Positions 9,001 through 17,637 of a stretch of 61,370 nt of DNA are shown here, piece by piece (position 1 is the first letter of the stretch; each line of letters starts with the position of its first letter). The DNA is taken from assembly GCA_934307335.1 (NCBI GenBank), contig CAKRCL010000004.1, forward strand, positions 1-61,370. The letters run 5' to 3'. The notes below the pieces were generated by a model. That model ran no database searches. It was given only the letters and a program-made list of their open reading frames with translations, and was not told the origin of the DNA. The position numbers and the translations under genes are program-made. This stretch comes from an uncultured Dorea sp. (GTDB taxonomy: Bacteria > Bacillota > Clostridia > Lachnospirales > Lachnospiraceae).

Positions 9001-10609
9001 TATCCGGAGCATTCATAACCATCTCATCTGTAATACTTGTAAGCTGTGTAATTCGAAATGGTATTGGAATCTTTGGATTTACAAATGTACTATACTTGTC
9101 CGTAATCTCTCCATTTTCGACTTTGACAGCTCCAATCTCGATGATCTTATCTTTTACCGAACTAAACCCTGTCGTCTCCAGGTCAAATACAACATATGTT
9201 CCTTTTAATGACTGACCTTTCTCATTCACGGCTACGTCTTGCAGATCATCAACAAGGTATCCCTCTACACCATAAATCACTTTGAATGGATCATCCTTGT
9301 CCAGTGTTTCAATATAATGATTGGCATCCGGGAACGCCTGTACTACACCATGATCTGTGATTGCGATTGCCTTGTGTCCCCAGTCATGAGCCCGTTTTAC
9401 AAGATCTCTGACTTCGGAGACTCCATCCATATCGCTCATCTTTGTATGACAATGAAGTTCTACCCTTTTTTCTACAGCATTATCTTTTCGGGATTCTGTG
9501 AAATCTGAAATCTTCTTAATTCCAAATACAGATGAAATAACAAGTTCTCCGTCAAATTTATCAATATTAGTCACACCTTTGATTTTCAAAAATGCTCCCA
9601 TCTTAATCTCGGCAAGAACATCTGCAAGTTGATCATTACGTACAAACATCTTGACCATGATCGTATCCGTGAAATCCGTCACCGCATACATGACAATCGT
9701 CTTCTCATTACGAATCTCTCTCGTATCAAAACTAATGACCTTCCCGCGAAATGTAATCTCTCCCATCTCTCCGATGACAGTTGACAGTTCTATCGGCTCA
9801 TCCTCAAACGGTCGTCCGTAAATCAGACCCGATTCATCCAGATCCATCTTTGCTGATTTGACAAATACCTTCTTATCACGAAAGCTGCCTTTCGAAAATC
9901 CACCTTTGGCAGGACTGCCGGCATTTTTCCCGTCGCCGGAACTTTTTCCACTTTGTCCGCTTCCAACTGCTTCTTTTTCCACAGACTTTGCTTCTTTTTC
10001 CTGCTTTTTTTCCTCTTTCTGCTTCTGAACTGCTTCCACCTGATCTAATATGCTGTCTACTTCCTGTTGCAGACGCAAGTCATTATATTTTAAAGTACTT
10101 TCTTTTGGTTCTTTATACATGACGCGAATATCAATCGGAAGTCCAAATCTATCTGCGTATACATGTTTCAAATATTCCGTCAGCGAATCTTTTTTTCCCT
10201 GTGCAATAACCGTGTCGATCAACTGCATACAAAGTATATTGTCTTCTTCAAAAGTACACTTTGCATTCTGCAACATATTACGTTCTACGACACTTCTGGT
10301 ATCGAGCTCCGCAAGAAAGCTGTCCAGATATTCCGCCATAATATTCTCTGGCGTATACTGTCCGGACAGCTCGTACTTTTCTCGCATCTCTACCTGCACT
10401 GCACTTCTGCCAAACAACTGACTTTTTATCAATTGTTCCACCTCATAAACTAATGTCTTTTGAATCAAATGCTGACTTAAAATATGCACTCTTAAAAATG
10501 TCCGGTCAGAGTTGGTCGTTACTTTCTGCACGTACACTCCTTCGAACATATTTCGTATCTCATTTCCCACTTTCAATGTAGGAAATACTTCAAAGAACAG
10601 TTTACTCAT
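6062..10609 (-). CDS. polC: DNA polymerase III alpha subunit, PolC type
   Basis: Replicative polymerase of low-GC Gram-positives with built-in 3'-5' proofreading. Domains in order: N-terminal domain (1-190); a charged, glycine-rich linker (about 193-245); OB domain; PHP domain (ELHCHTKMSDMDG, ITDHG); DEDD exonuclease beginning YVVFDLETTGF; a zinc-binding stretch (CPNC ... CGW ... CPKCG); and palm/fingers including PDIDLNFSGDYQ. At 1515 residues it is somewhat longer than Bacillus PolC (about 1440), and the linker accounts for part of that. It overlaps the end of ispG by 8 bases, so it is translationally coupled. Confidence 0.96.
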   Translation of the reverse strand: MSKLFFEVFPTLKVGNEIRNMFEGVYVQKVTTNSDRTFLRVHILSQHLIQKTLVYEVEQLIKSQLFGRSAVQVEMREKYELSGQYTPENIMAEYLDSFLAELDTRSVVERNMLQNAKCTFEEDNILCMQLIDTVIAQGKKDSLTEYLKHVYADRFGLPIDIRVMYKEPKESTLKYNDLRLQQEVDSILDQVEAVQKQKEEKKQEKEAKSVEKEAVGSGQSGKSSGDGKNAGSPAKGGFSKGSFRDKKVFVKSAKMDLDESGLIYGRPFEDEPIELSTVIGEMGEITFRGKVISFDTREIRNEKTIVMYAVTDFTDTIMVKMFVRNDQLADVLAEIKMGAFLKIKGVTNIDKFDGELVISSVFGIKKISDFTESRKDNAVEKRVELHCHTKMSDMDGVSEVRDLVKRAHDWGHKAIAITDHGVVQAFPDANHYIETLDKDDPFKVIYGVEGYLVDDLQDVAVNEKGQSLKGTYVVFDLETTGFSSVKDKIIEIGAVKVENGEITDKYSTFVNPKIPIPFRITQLTSITDEMVMNAPDIEVILPQFLEFVGDAVLVAHNASFDVSFIEENCRNQGVEPDFTSVDTVGLARVLLPTLSKFKLNVVAKALNISQEHHHRAVDDARVTAEIYVKFIQMLEERGIETLDQMNHFGAHNAEAIRKMPSYHVIILAKNDIGRVNLYTLISKSHLEYFGRQPRMPKSEILKYREGLIIGSACEAGELYQAILGEKSEERIARIVNFYDYLEVQPLGNNKFMIESDRVEKVQSEEDIREINREIIRLGERFDKPVVATCDVHFMDPEDEVYRRIIMAGKGFKDADQQAPLYLHTTDEMLEEFEYLGSAKAKEIVIDNPNKIADMVEKISPVRPDKCPPVIPDSDKTLREICYNKAHSMYGNPLPEIVTERLERELNSIISNGFAVMYIIAQKLVWKSNEDGYLVGSRGSVGSSFVATMAGITEVNPLSPHYYCPNCHYSDFESDEVRAYAGGCGWDMPDKKCPKCGTKLVKDGFDIPFETFLGFKGNKEPDIDLNFSGDYQSNAHKYTEIIFGAGQTFRAGTIGTLADKTAFGYVKNYFEERGSRKRTCEIDRIVQGCTGIRRSTGQHPGGIIVLPHGEDINSFTPVQHPANDMTTDIITTHFDYHSIDHNLLKLDILGHDDPTMIKALEAYISSPAMENEYNETDHPFVATDIPLDDPGVMALFHDTSVLGITPDDIGGCPVGCLGIPEFGTDFVIQMVVDTKPQTLSDLIRISGLSHGTDVWLNNAQELIKSGKATISTAICTRDDIMTYLINKGLDSEESFTIMERVRKGTVAKGKCKDWPEYKKDMLEHDVPDWYIGSCEKIKYMFPKAHAAAYVMMAYRIAYCKVNYPLAYYGAYFGIRADAFSYEIMCQGKEKLQYYIDDYNRRSDSLSKKEQDTMKDMHIVQEMYARGYEFLPIDIYRAKATKFSIIDGKLMPPFSSIDGMGEKAAEAVEEAAKDGPYLSKDDFRNRTKASKTVVDYMADLGLLGDLPESNQLSLFDL

Positions 10610-11657
10610 TCCAATGCAACAGCTCCTGTCTCAATGTATCCAATAGTTCCTCTTCTTTCACTTTTTTTACAATCTCACCTTTCTTGATCAGGAGTCCTTC
10701 TCCTTTTCCTCCGGCAATTCCAATATCTGCTTCTTTTGCTTCTCCCGGTCCGTTTACGACACATCCCATAACTGCAACTTTTATATCCAGTGGGATATCC
10801 GCTACCATCTCTTCCACCTGGTTTGCAAGACCGATCAAATCAATCTGAGTACGTCCACAAGTTGGGCAAGATACAACCTCAATTCCACCTTTTCGCAGTC
10901 CCAACGTCTTTAGAATAATCTTTGCTGTCTTAATCTCTTCTAACGGAGACCCTGTCAACGACACACGGATTGTATCACCGATTCCCTGACTCAAGATCAA
11001 TCCCAGGCCAATGGATGATTTTATGTTGCCTGCCAGAAGTGTACCTGCTTCTGTAATACCTACATGCAAAGGGTATGGACACTTCTCAGCAATCAGCTCA
11101 TGTGCTTTCACACACATCATAACATCTGAAGATTTGATACTGACCACGAGGTTATCATATCCCATATTCTCAATCAGTCTTACTTTATCCAATGCACTTT
11201 CGACCAATCCTTCTGCTGTAACACCATGATACTTTTCAACAAGATGTTTTTCAAGTGATCCACTATTCACTCCTACACGAATCGGAACATGATATGCTTT
11301 TGCTTTCTCAACAACTGCACGCACTCTCTCTTCGTCCCCAATGTTACCCGGATTGATACGAATCTTATCTGCACCATTCTCAATCGCAGCAATCGCAAGC
11401 TTATAATCAAAATGAATATCTGCCACAAGCGGAATGTGGATTTGCTTTTTAATCTCACCAATTGCTTTTGCAGCATCCATATTCGGTACTGCACAACGAA
11501 TAATCTCACATCCTACTTTTTCAAGTGCAAGAATCTGTTCTACAGTTGCCTTAACATCCTCCGTCTTCGTATTAGTCATAGACTGTATACGAATCGGACT
11601 GCCTCCTCCAATTGTAACATTTCCAATCTGAATTTTCTTCGTGTGATCTCTGTACAT
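10602..11657 (-). CDS. ispG: 4-hydroxy-3-methylbut-2-enyl diphosphate synthase (IspG)
   Basis: Reductively converts MEcPP to HMBPP, the penultimate step of the MEP isoprenoid pathway. The 351-residue single-TIM-barrel form carries the [4Fe-4S] ligands C264, C267 (SCPTCGRTQ) and C299 (MGCVVNGPGEA), with the fourth ligand glutamate at about 306. The start ATG at 11657 follows AAAGGAG. It pairs with polC downstream; dxr and rseP, its usual upstream partners, are not present here. Confidence 0.95.
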   Translation of the reverse strand: MYRDHTKKIQIGNVTIGGGSPIRIQSMTNTKTEDVKATVEQILALEKVGCEIIRCAVPNMDAAKAIGEIKKQIHIPLVADIHFDYKLAIAAIENGADKIRINPGNIGDEERVRAVVEKAKAYHVPIRVGVNSGSLEKHLVEKYHGVTAEGLVESALDKVRLIENMGYDNLVVSIKSSDVMMCVKAHELIAEKCPYPLHVGITEAGTLLAGNIKSSIGLGLILSQGIGDTIRVSLTGSPLEEIKTAKIILKTLGLRKGGIEVVSCPTCGRTQIDLIGLANQVEEMVADIPLDIKVAVMGCVVNGPGEAKEADIGIAGGKGEGLLIKKGEIVKKVKEEELLDTLRQELLHWNE

Positions 11658-11680
11658 ACTTTTGCTCCTTTACATGCAGA

Positions 11681-11702
11681 AAACCTGCCCTCCGGCAGAT
11701 TT
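11681..11702 (-). terminator. Hairpin upstream of ispG
   Basis: On the minus strand AAATCTGCC and GGCAGGTTT form a 9-bp stem (one wobble pair) around GGAG, followed by TCTG. It could end transcription of the small gene upstream, but the T-tract is short. Confidence 0.4.
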
Positions 11703-11736
11703 CCCTGGTATCTGGTAACTTAATACTCTCAGTTTC

Positions 11737-12198
11737 TTATCTTCTGTTAAATGTGAGTTGTTCTCCGTATTCCCTTTCTGTAAGTGTCATCTGCTTTCCG
11801 TCCACACTATATTCAAAAGAAGAATCCAGGACAGCAATCGCATTCTTTAGTTCTTCCAAAGTATATGCTCCATCCGCATCTTGAACTGCTTTTTCAAGCT
11901 GTTCTTCATTCTCAGCAATCGTTATGATCTTTGATTGTCTGTCAATATTGTAATCCATCTTCACAGATGCATCTGTATTCTCAGCAATATCAGAGACACC
12001 TACTTTCACTGTATTATTCTTGTCAATATTCAACGTGATTGTCTCATCTTCACTTTCCCAGTTGCCCACAACCGGATTGGTCGTAAAAAGTTTCGTGAGC
12101 AGATACACCGCGATCAAAATGATCAATACTGAGGATACAAGGGTAACTATCCGCCATATCTTACTTCTTTTTGCCTCATCATTGCCTGCTATTATCAT
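11737..12198 (-). CDS. Small membrane-anchored protein, unknown function
   Basis: A 153-residue protein: short basic N-terminus (KRSKIWR), one membrane segment at about 17-38, then an extracytoplasmic domain with a GNWESEDETITLNIDKNNTVKVG stretch and a matching C-terminal strand (MTLTEREYGEQLTF). The alternation of short beta segments resembles small lipocalin-like domains that report as DUF5640 or similar; this is a pattern match, not a firm family call. RBS AGGAGG lies 11 bases before the ATG. Divergent from the XRE regulator. Confidence 0.6.
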   Translation of the reverse strand: MIIAGNDEAKRSKIWRIVTLVSSVLIILIAVYLLTKLFTTNPVVGNWESEDETITLNIDKNNTVKVGVSDIAENTDASVKMDYNIDRQSKIITIAENEEQLEKAVQDADGAYTLEELKNAIAVLDSSFEYSVDGKQMTLTEREYGEQLTFNRR

Positions 12199-12268
12199 AC
12201 TCTTATATTCCTCCTAAGTTTCTTATATACTTGATTATAAAATCTTTTGCATGGAGTGTCAACGGGTA

Positions 12269-12289
12269 TTCCATTGTTCCGCAATGGAA
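12269..12289. repeat. Inverted repeat between the divergent genes
   Basis: TTCCATTG and CAATGGAA are a perfect 8-bp inverted repeat around TTCCG, about 70 bases upstream of the small membrane protein and 100 bases upstream of the XRE gene. Candidate operator for the regulator. Confidence 0.35.
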
Positions 12290-12345
12290 CTATTTTGACA
12301 CATTTCGTTGACTTCCGGCACTTTCCTCTTTTTGCATGAAATCTA

Positions 12346-12362
12346 TTGGTAAAATATACCAA
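12346..12362 (+). promoter_or_regulatory. Candidate operator/-10 region of the XRE gene
   Basis: TTGGTA AAATA TACCAA is a perfect 6-bp palindrome 27 bases before the start codon. It overlaps a possible -10 (TATACC, 12355-12360) placed 17 bases after TTGCAT (12332-12337). A palindrome over its own promoter would fit autoregulation. Confidence 0.35.
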
Positions 12363-12389
12363 AAATGCGAAAAGGAGGGACAATTACAT

Positions 12390-12734
12390 ATGTCATTTAA
12401 GAAAAAATTACAAGAACTACGTCTTGCAAACCACATGACTCAACAAGATGTTGCTGACTATATCCATGTTGCCCGCTCTACAATCGCAGGTTACGAGACA
12501 AAAGGCCGCCAGCCTTCTCACGAAAAGCTGGCGGCCATAGCCGATTTATTCAATGTTCCTGTTGATTATCTTCTGAATGATGATAATGTAATTTCTATTT
12601 CTCCCTCAAAAATCACTACAAAATCAGACGATGAACTGATTTTATTACTTAGTTACCGCAATCTCTCCCGCGCTTCCAAACGTGATTTACAAAAATATCT
12701 CAAACTTCTAAAAACACGAGAACAACATCCGTAA
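12390..12734 (+). CDS. XRE-family helix-turn-helix regulator
   Basis: A 114-residue protein with an N-terminal HTH_3 domain (about 5-60: LQELRLANHMTQQDVADYIHVARSTI, then GYETKGRQPS and LFNVPVDYLL). A polar spacer and a basic helical tail follow. I start it at the ATG at 12390 because GGAGG lies 11 bases upstream; the frame is open further upstream but without homology. The domain resembles phage-type repressors such as SinR or Xre, but no phage genes are near. Targets may be itself and the divergent membrane protein. Confidence 0.85.
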   Translation: MSFKKKLQELRLANHMTQQDVADYIHVARSTIAGYETKGRQPSHEKLAAIADLFNVPVDYLLNDDNVISISPSKITTKSDDELILLLSYRNLSRASKRDLQKYLKLLKTREQHP

Positions 12735-12750
12735 CGTTTATCTCTATTAT

Positions 12751-13782
12751 CTAACATTCTTCTGCAATTTTATAAATCAGACGTTCTGTGTCTTCCCAAC
12801 CGATACATGGATCTGTAATGGATTTTCCATATACCATATCTGGGCCGATATTTTGTCTTCCTTCTTCCAGATAGCTTTCCACCATGACACCTTTTATCAT
12901 ATTCTTCAAATCTGCATTATATCTTCTTGAATGAAGCACCTCGCTTACAATTCGAAGCTGCTCTTTATATTTTTTATCTGAATTCGAATGATTTGCATCA
13001 ATAATTGCCGCCGGATTCTTTAAATCTTTTTTCTGATAAAGTTCGAACAAGCGCAGGCAGTCTTCATAATGATAGTTCGGATGACATGTACCATATTTAT
13101 CCGCTCCTCCACGAAGAATTACATGAGCCAGGTCATTTCCTGAAGTCTGCACATCCATTCCTCTATAAATAAATCGATGTCCCATCTGGGCCGCAACAAC
13201 AGAATTAAGCATCACAGACAGATCTCCGCTGGTCGGATTCTTCATACCTACCGGAATATCCATACCGCTTGCAGTCAGACGATGCTGCTGATTTTCTACA
13301 GAACGTGCTCCAATTGCCTCATATGATAAAATGTCATCCAGATAACTACGGTTTTCCGGATACAGCATCTCGTCTGCTCCAGTTAATCCACTCTCTTCCA
13401 TAGCTCGAATATGCATATGACGGATTGCAATAATCCCTGCATACAGATCCGGTGCCTTGTCCGGATCCGGTTGATGAAGCATTCCTTTATACCCTTCACC
13501 GGTTGTTCTTGGCTTGTTAGTATAAATTCTCGGAATCAACATCAACTTATCCTGAACTTTTTCATTGACTTTCGCAAGGCGATTTACATACTCGCATACT
13601 GCATCTTCATTATCCGCAGAACAAGGACCGATAATCACTGCAAATTTATCGGATTTTCCTGTAAAAATATTGCGGATTTCCTGATCTCTTTTTTTCTTCA
13701 ATTCCACGAGCTTTTCTGACAGAGGATATTCTTCCTTTAACTCTGCCGGAGAAGGCAGTATTTTATTAATCTTCATAGCCAT
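12751..13782 (-). CDS. 3-deoxy-7-phosphoheptulonate synthase (class I)
   Basis: Condenses PEP with erythrose 4-phosphate, the first step of the shikimate pathway. At 343 residues it matches the AroF/AroG/AroH type: VIIGPCSADN, PRIYTNKPRTTGEGYKGML, the substrate-binding SGDL and PTSGDLSVM region, and IDANHSNSDKKY. No chorismate mutase domain is fused. The start follows GGAGGAGATAG. It is the last gene of a five-gene minus-strand run with hisC and an aspartate-type aminotransferase, which suggests aromatic amino acid supply. Which isozyme's feedback control applies cannot be read. Confidence 0.93.
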   Translation of the reverse strand: MAMKINKILPSPAELKEEYPLSEKLVELKKKRDQEIRNIFTGKSDKFAVIIGPCSADNEDAVCEYVNRLAKVNEKVQDKLMLIPRIYTNKPRTTGEGYKGMLHQPDPDKAPDLYAGIIAIRHMHIRAMEESGLTGADEMLYPENRSYLDDILSYEAIGARSVENQQHRLTASGMDIPVGMKNPTSGDLSVMLNSVVAAQMGHRFIYRGMDVQTSGNDLAHVILRGGADKYGTCHPNYHYEDCLRLFELYQKKDLKNPAAIIDANHSNSDKKYKEQLRIVSEVLHSRRYNADLKNMIKGVMVESYLEEGRQNIGPDMVYGKSITDPCIGWEDTERLIYKIAEEC

Positions 13783-13823
13783 AATTCTATCTCCTCCTAT
13801 CTTATGCTATTTCCTTTTGCTGT

Positions 13824-14336
13824 CTATCCTAATAGCTGTACTCCACCAAGTAGTACATAAGATATAAACCACATAATCACGGTCGCCATACAGATACCGA
13901 TAATAACGGCCGGAAATGCTTTCTTAAATTTCACACCTAAAAGCGCTGCGATCAGAGATCCTGTCCATGCACCTGTTCCCGGAAGCGGAATGCCAACAAA
14001 AAAAACCAATCCCCAGAATTCATATTTTTCAATCTGGTCTTTTTTCTTCATTGCTTTCGCTTCTAATCTATCTACCAGTGGTTTTAAATGCTTTGTCCCT
14101 TTCATCCAATTAAAAACCGGTGTGATTAAAAGTAAAATAAACGGAACCGGAATAATATTTCCAATAATACAAAGCGGAATTGCTTTTATAACCGGCACTC
14201 CAAGTAACGGACCTGCTACAAGAAGTGCACCTCGAAGTTCCAAAATCGGAATCATAGAAATAATAAATACAATTGCTTCTTTTCCCACACTTCCACCTAG
14301 TGCATCAATAATTCCCTGTACTAATGATTGTGTCAT
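13824..14336 (-). CDS. COG2426-type small membrane protein
   Basis: A 170-residue protein with about four membrane segments, matching the family labelled small multi-drug export protein (COG2426): the N-terminal EAIVFIISMIPILELRGALLVAGPLLGVP and LVFFVGIPLPGTGAWTGSLIAALLG are the conserved blocks. The transport label in databases is weakly supported, so I keep function open. RBS AAGGAGAG. It lies between hisC (10 bases away) and DAHP synthase (41 bases). Confidence 0.8.
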   Translation of the reverse strand: MTQSLVQGIIDALGGSVGKEAIVFIISMIPILELRGALLVAGPLLGVPVIKAIPLCIIGNIIPVPFILLLITPVFNWMKGTKHLKPLVDRLEAKAMKKKDQIEKYEFWGLVFFVGIPLPGTGAWTGSLIAALLGVKFKKAFPAVIIGICMATVIMWFISYVLLGGVQLLG

Positions 14337-14346
14337 ACATCTCTCC

Positions 14347-15402
14347 TTATTTTTTCATATATCCCCGCAAGAATGCAAACATCTGCTCCATCTCTTCTCT
14401 GGTTCCGATGGTGATTCGCATATATTGTTCAATTCTTTGGCTTCCCCAGAAACGCACATAAATATCATGCGCTTTCAACGCCTCAAATAATTCTTTTGCG
14501 TCATATTCCGGATGCATTGCAAATATAAAGTTCGATCCGGAATCCAGATATGTAAATCCAAGTTTTGTAAGCTCGCCTTTTGCCCACTCTCTTGTCTCTA
14601 CAATTTTCTTTACTGTATCTTCAAAATATTCTTTATCTTTTACAGCCTCCACACCACACGCTATAGATGTCTGATTCATCGTATACGAATTAAAAGAATA
14701 CTTGGCATCGTTCAAATATTTAATCAACGTCGGATTACTGATAGCGTAACCAATTCGCATTCCGGCCATAGATCTTGCCTTTGAAAATGTCTGAACAACG
14801 ATCAGGTTATCATATTTATCGATCAGTTCCAATGCGGAACGTCCTGCAAAATCGATATAGGCTTCATCGACAATCACGATAACATCCTGATTATGCGCTA
14901 TAATATCCTCCACAACTGACAAATCTTCATAGATTCCAGTTGGTGCATTTGGATTTGGGAAGATTACTCCTCCATTTTCTTTATAGTAATCTTCTTTTAC
15001 AAGTTTAAATTGATCATCCAGTTTCTGACACTCATATGGAATCCGATACAGATCTGCCCATACACTATAAAAAGAATATGTAATATCCGGAAAAAAGATT
15101 GGTTTCTCCGAATTAAAAAATGTCAAAAAACACATAGATAACACATCATCAGATCCAACACCTACAAATACCTGATCCGAATTCACATGATAAAAATCTG
15201 CAAGTGCATCTACAAGTGATCCTACTGTCGGATCCGGATAAAGACGAAAACGACTTGTATCCATCTCTTCCAGTGCTTTTGTCACTCCTGGTGCCGGCGG
15301 ATATGGATTCTCATTGGTATTTAATTTGATAACTTTTCGCTGTGGCTGTTCGCCAGGTACATACGGCTCTACTTTTCTTATGTTCTTTTCAAATGCTTTC
15401 AT
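14347..15402 (-). CDS. hisC: Histidinol-phosphate aminotransferase
   Basis: PLP enzyme of fold type I. The 351-residue length and motifs fit HisC: LNTNENPYPPAP at the N-terminus, GVGSDDVL, PNPNAPTGI, VIVDEAYIDF, and the PLP lysine in TFSKARSMAGMRIGYA. No other his genes are adjacent. Sitting with DAHP synthase and a second aminotransferase, it may also, or mainly, transaminate aromatic keto acids, as HisC does in some bacteria; that is an inference from context. Confidence 0.88.
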   Translation of the reverse strand: MKAFEKNIRKVEPYVPGEQPQRKVIKLNTNENPYPPAPGVTKALEEMDTSRFRLYPDPTVGSLVDALADFYHVNSDQVFVGVGSDDVLSMCFLTFFNSEKPIFFPDITYSFYSVWADLYRIPYECQKLDDQFKLVKEDYYKENGGVIFPNPNAPTGIYEDLSVVEDIIAHNQDVIVIVDEAYIDFAGRSALELIDKYDNLIVVQTFSKARSMAGMRIGYAISNPTLIKYLNDAKYSFNSYTMNQTSIACGVEAVKDKEYFEDTVKKIVETREWAKGELTKLGFTYLDSGSNFIFAMHPEYDAKELFEALKAHDIYVRFWGSQRIEQYMRITIGTREEMEQMFAFLRGYMKK

Positions 15403-15426
15403 AGTATGCTGTCTCCTAAACTTGCT

Positions 15427-16617
15427 TTAGTTAAAATACTCCTTGGCTAATTCTTTAAATTTCGGAAGTGAATTTACAATTGTATCATGAGATACACAAT
15501 AAGCCAGTCTCACATATCCCGGACATGCGAAAGAACTTCCAGGCACCATCAAAATATTATATTTTTTTCCTGCATTACAGAACTCTTTTTCGTCTTCAAT
15601 CGGAGATTTTACAAAAAGATAAAACGCTCCCTGTGGTTTTATACATTCAAATCCACATTCTTTTAATCCGTTATAAAGGTCTTCTCTGTTTCTATCATAG
15701 AAAGAAAGATCTGTCTTTGCATCCAGACATTTCTCAACCACTTTCTGCTGTAAAGTCGGTGCATTTACAAATCCAAGGATTCTTGTTGCAACATTTGCCG
15801 CTGCCAGAAGGTCTTCACTATCTGCAACCTCATCCGGAATCACAAGATAGCCGATACGTTCTCCCGGAAGAGACAATGATTTACTAAAAGAATATCCTAC
15901 AATTGTATTATCATAATACTTTGTAAGATATGGAACCTCTACTCCGTCATAAGCAAGTTCACGGTATGGTTCATCAGAAATCAGGAAAATCTCTGTTCCA
16001 TATTCTTTCTGTTTGGCCTCCATAATTGCTGCCATTTTTTTGATAGTCTCTTCTGAATAGACAACTCCTGTCGGGTTGTTTGGTGTATTTACAATAACTG
16101 CTTTTGTCTTTGGTGTGATTTTTTGCTCGAACTCGTCAAGCTTCGGCTGAAAATCAACAGTATTCGGAGAAATCTCTACCAAAACTCCGTCATAGTTATT
16201 TGTGTAAGAACGATACTCTCCAAAGTATGGTGCAAATGCAATAACTTCATCTCCCGGATTAATAAGTGATTTGAGTATTACATTAAGTCCGCCTGCTGCT
16301 CCTACTGTCATAACAATATTTTTGCCAGCAAATTTTGTTCCAAATCTTTCATTTAATGATTTTGCAACAGCCTCTCGCACTTGCGGATAACCACTGTTAC
16401 TGTTTGTATAACCATGTAAAACAACTGGATCTGTATCATTTACCAATTCAATAATTGCATCTTTTACAATTTGAGGTGCCGGAACATTCGGATTACCAAG
16501 ACTGAAATCGAATACATTCTCTCGTCCGTAAATTCCAGCCAGACGCGTTCCCTCCTCAAACATCGCACGAATAGCGGAACTATTTGCCACCATATTTTTC
16601 ATCTTATCTGCTATCAT
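15427..16617 (-). CDS. Aspartate-type pyridoxal-phosphate aminotransferase
   Basis: A 396-residue class I/II aminotransferase. Seen: FSLGNPNVPAP, GAAGGLNV, PNNPTGVVYSEE, ISDEPYRELAYDGVEVP, and the PLP lysine in GYSFSKSLSLPGERIGYL. The sequence pattern fits the AspC-like enzymes of Clostridia commonly annotated as aspartate aminotransferase; exact substrate is not determined. RBS AAAGGAG. It is 24 bases upstream of hisC, in the same operon. Confidence 0.85.
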   Translation of the reverse strand: MIADKMKNMVANSSAIRAMFEEGTRLAGIYGRENVFDFSLGNPNVPAPQIVKDAIIELVNDTDPVVLHGYTNSNSGYPQVREAVAKSLNERFGTKFAGKNIVMTVGAAGGLNVILKSLINPGDEVIAFAPYFGEYRSYTNNYDGVLVEISPNTVDFQPKLDEFEQKITPKTKAVIVNTPNNPTGVVYSEETIKKMAAIMEAKQKEYGTEIFLISDEPYRELAYDGVEVPYLTKYYDNTIVGYSFSKSLSLPGERIGYLVIPDEVADSEDLLAAANVATRILGFVNAPTLQQKVVEKCLDAKTDLSFYDRNREDLYNGLKECGFECIKPQGAFYLFVKSPIEDEKEFCNAGKKYNILMVPGSSFACPGYVRLAYCVSHDTIVNSLPKFKELAKEYFN

Positions 16618-16664
16618 CTTATCTGTCTCCTTTTCCCGCGCATTCTTTTTTGCGTGATTTATTT

Positions 16665-17576
16665 TTATGCATTTTTCTTTTCATGCACATGTCCTTTTTC
16701 TACCATAAATATAGGTTTGTATGAGAGCTTGGCTTTTCTCAGGCCTTCTGATCCCGCATCATCTTCACGATTGACATATTTATAATCCATACATTCATGT
16801 TCTACAAACTGCTGATTGATCATGCTATAAGCTCCTGGTACATCTGCAAATGCTTTCTCAATATGAACAACAAAAGTATCCTGGCAGATTGCCTCTCCGA
16901 TACAAAACGCTACAATCTCATGATCGATTCGAAGAACACCACCTGTTAATCCCAGTTCTTCAAATAATCGAAGTGCATTCATTGTCACACACATCTCTGC
17001 ATTCTTTTCAGCATCCTCATCACAGCCATTTTCTTTTCTCCACCTGAGTGCCATCTGGAAACATTCTTCCAGATTATCTTTGCACATGCTTTCATAGCTC
17101 CAACGTCCTTCAAATTCTTTTCGGAACCGATTCACATGATTCTTCTTACTATGCAGCTTCTTGCCGGAAAGCGTAGCCAACTTTTCACTTTCATAGACAT
17201 AATCTGCCTCGTCCCGGTCATATTCAATCTCGAATCTTCCCGGATACCAGCTTTCCAGTCTTGCAAAATCATCCGGTGTCACATTATACATATAAAATGA
17301 ATAACCTCGCTCTTCGCTATATGCTTTCATCTTGACAAGTGCCCGTTTGACATTCTCATCTGTTCCCGCAGGAAATGCATATGCAACGTGTCCTTCATCT
17401 TCACTTTTAAATACCATGGCTCCTTCTACGAGTGCCCATTTTACAGGGTATTGCCTGGACCATAAAAACACATTGACAAAAGTACGCTCACAGCTTCTGC
17501 TTGGATGTTCATTAAAATACTTCGTCATGATTTCCCTATCTTCTAATTCAGTTCTTTTAAAAATGATATCTTTCAT
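16665..17576 (-). CDS. DUF2156 acyltransferase-fold protein
   Basis: A 303-residue soluble protein matching the DUF2156 family, related by fold (GNAT-like) to the C-terminal domain of lysyl-phosphatidylglycerol synthase MprF. Characteristic blocks: GKKLHSKKNHVNRFRKEFEGRW, LRIDHEIVAFCIGE, and the C-terminal MINQQFVEHECMDYKYVNREDDAGSEGLRKAKLSYKP. It lacks the MprF membrane flippase part, so membrane lipid aminoacylation is not assured. First gene of the run leading to aminotransferases and DAHP synthase. Confidence 0.8.
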   Translation of the reverse strand: MKDIIFKRTELEDREIMTKYFNEHPSRSCERTFVNVFLWSRQYPVKWALVEGAMVFKSEDEGHVAYAFPAGTDENVKRALVKMKAYSEERGYSFYMYNVTPDDFARLESWYPGRFEIEYDRDEADYVYESEKLATLSGKKLHSKKNHVNRFRKEFEGRWSYESMCKDNLEECFQMALRWRKENGCDEDAEKNAEMCVTMNALRLFEELGLTGGVLRIDHEIVAFCIGEAICQDTFVVHIEKAFADVPGAYSMINQQFVEHECMDYKYVNREDDAGSEGLRKAKLSYKPIFMVEKGHVHEKKNA

Positions 17577-17599
17577 GAATATTTATGCTCCATTATTAT

Positions 17600-17617
17600 T
17601 ATACTCTTCCGAGTATA
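17600..17617. repeat. Palindrome upstream of the DUF2156 gene
   Basis: TATACTC TTCC GAGTATA is a perfect 7-bp inverted repeat 24 bases upstream of the DUF2156 start. It also contains -10-like hexamers (TATACT, and TATAAT in the flank on the minus strand), so it may be an operator overlapping the promoter. Confidence 0.35.
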
Positions 17618-17637
17618 GCACATTTTTCTATTTTATT

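Noticed and set aside
12390..12734. Prophage remnant signalled by the XRE regulator
   Set aside because: No integrase, structural or lysis genes, and all neighbours are core metabolism; a lone XRE gene is not evidence of phage.
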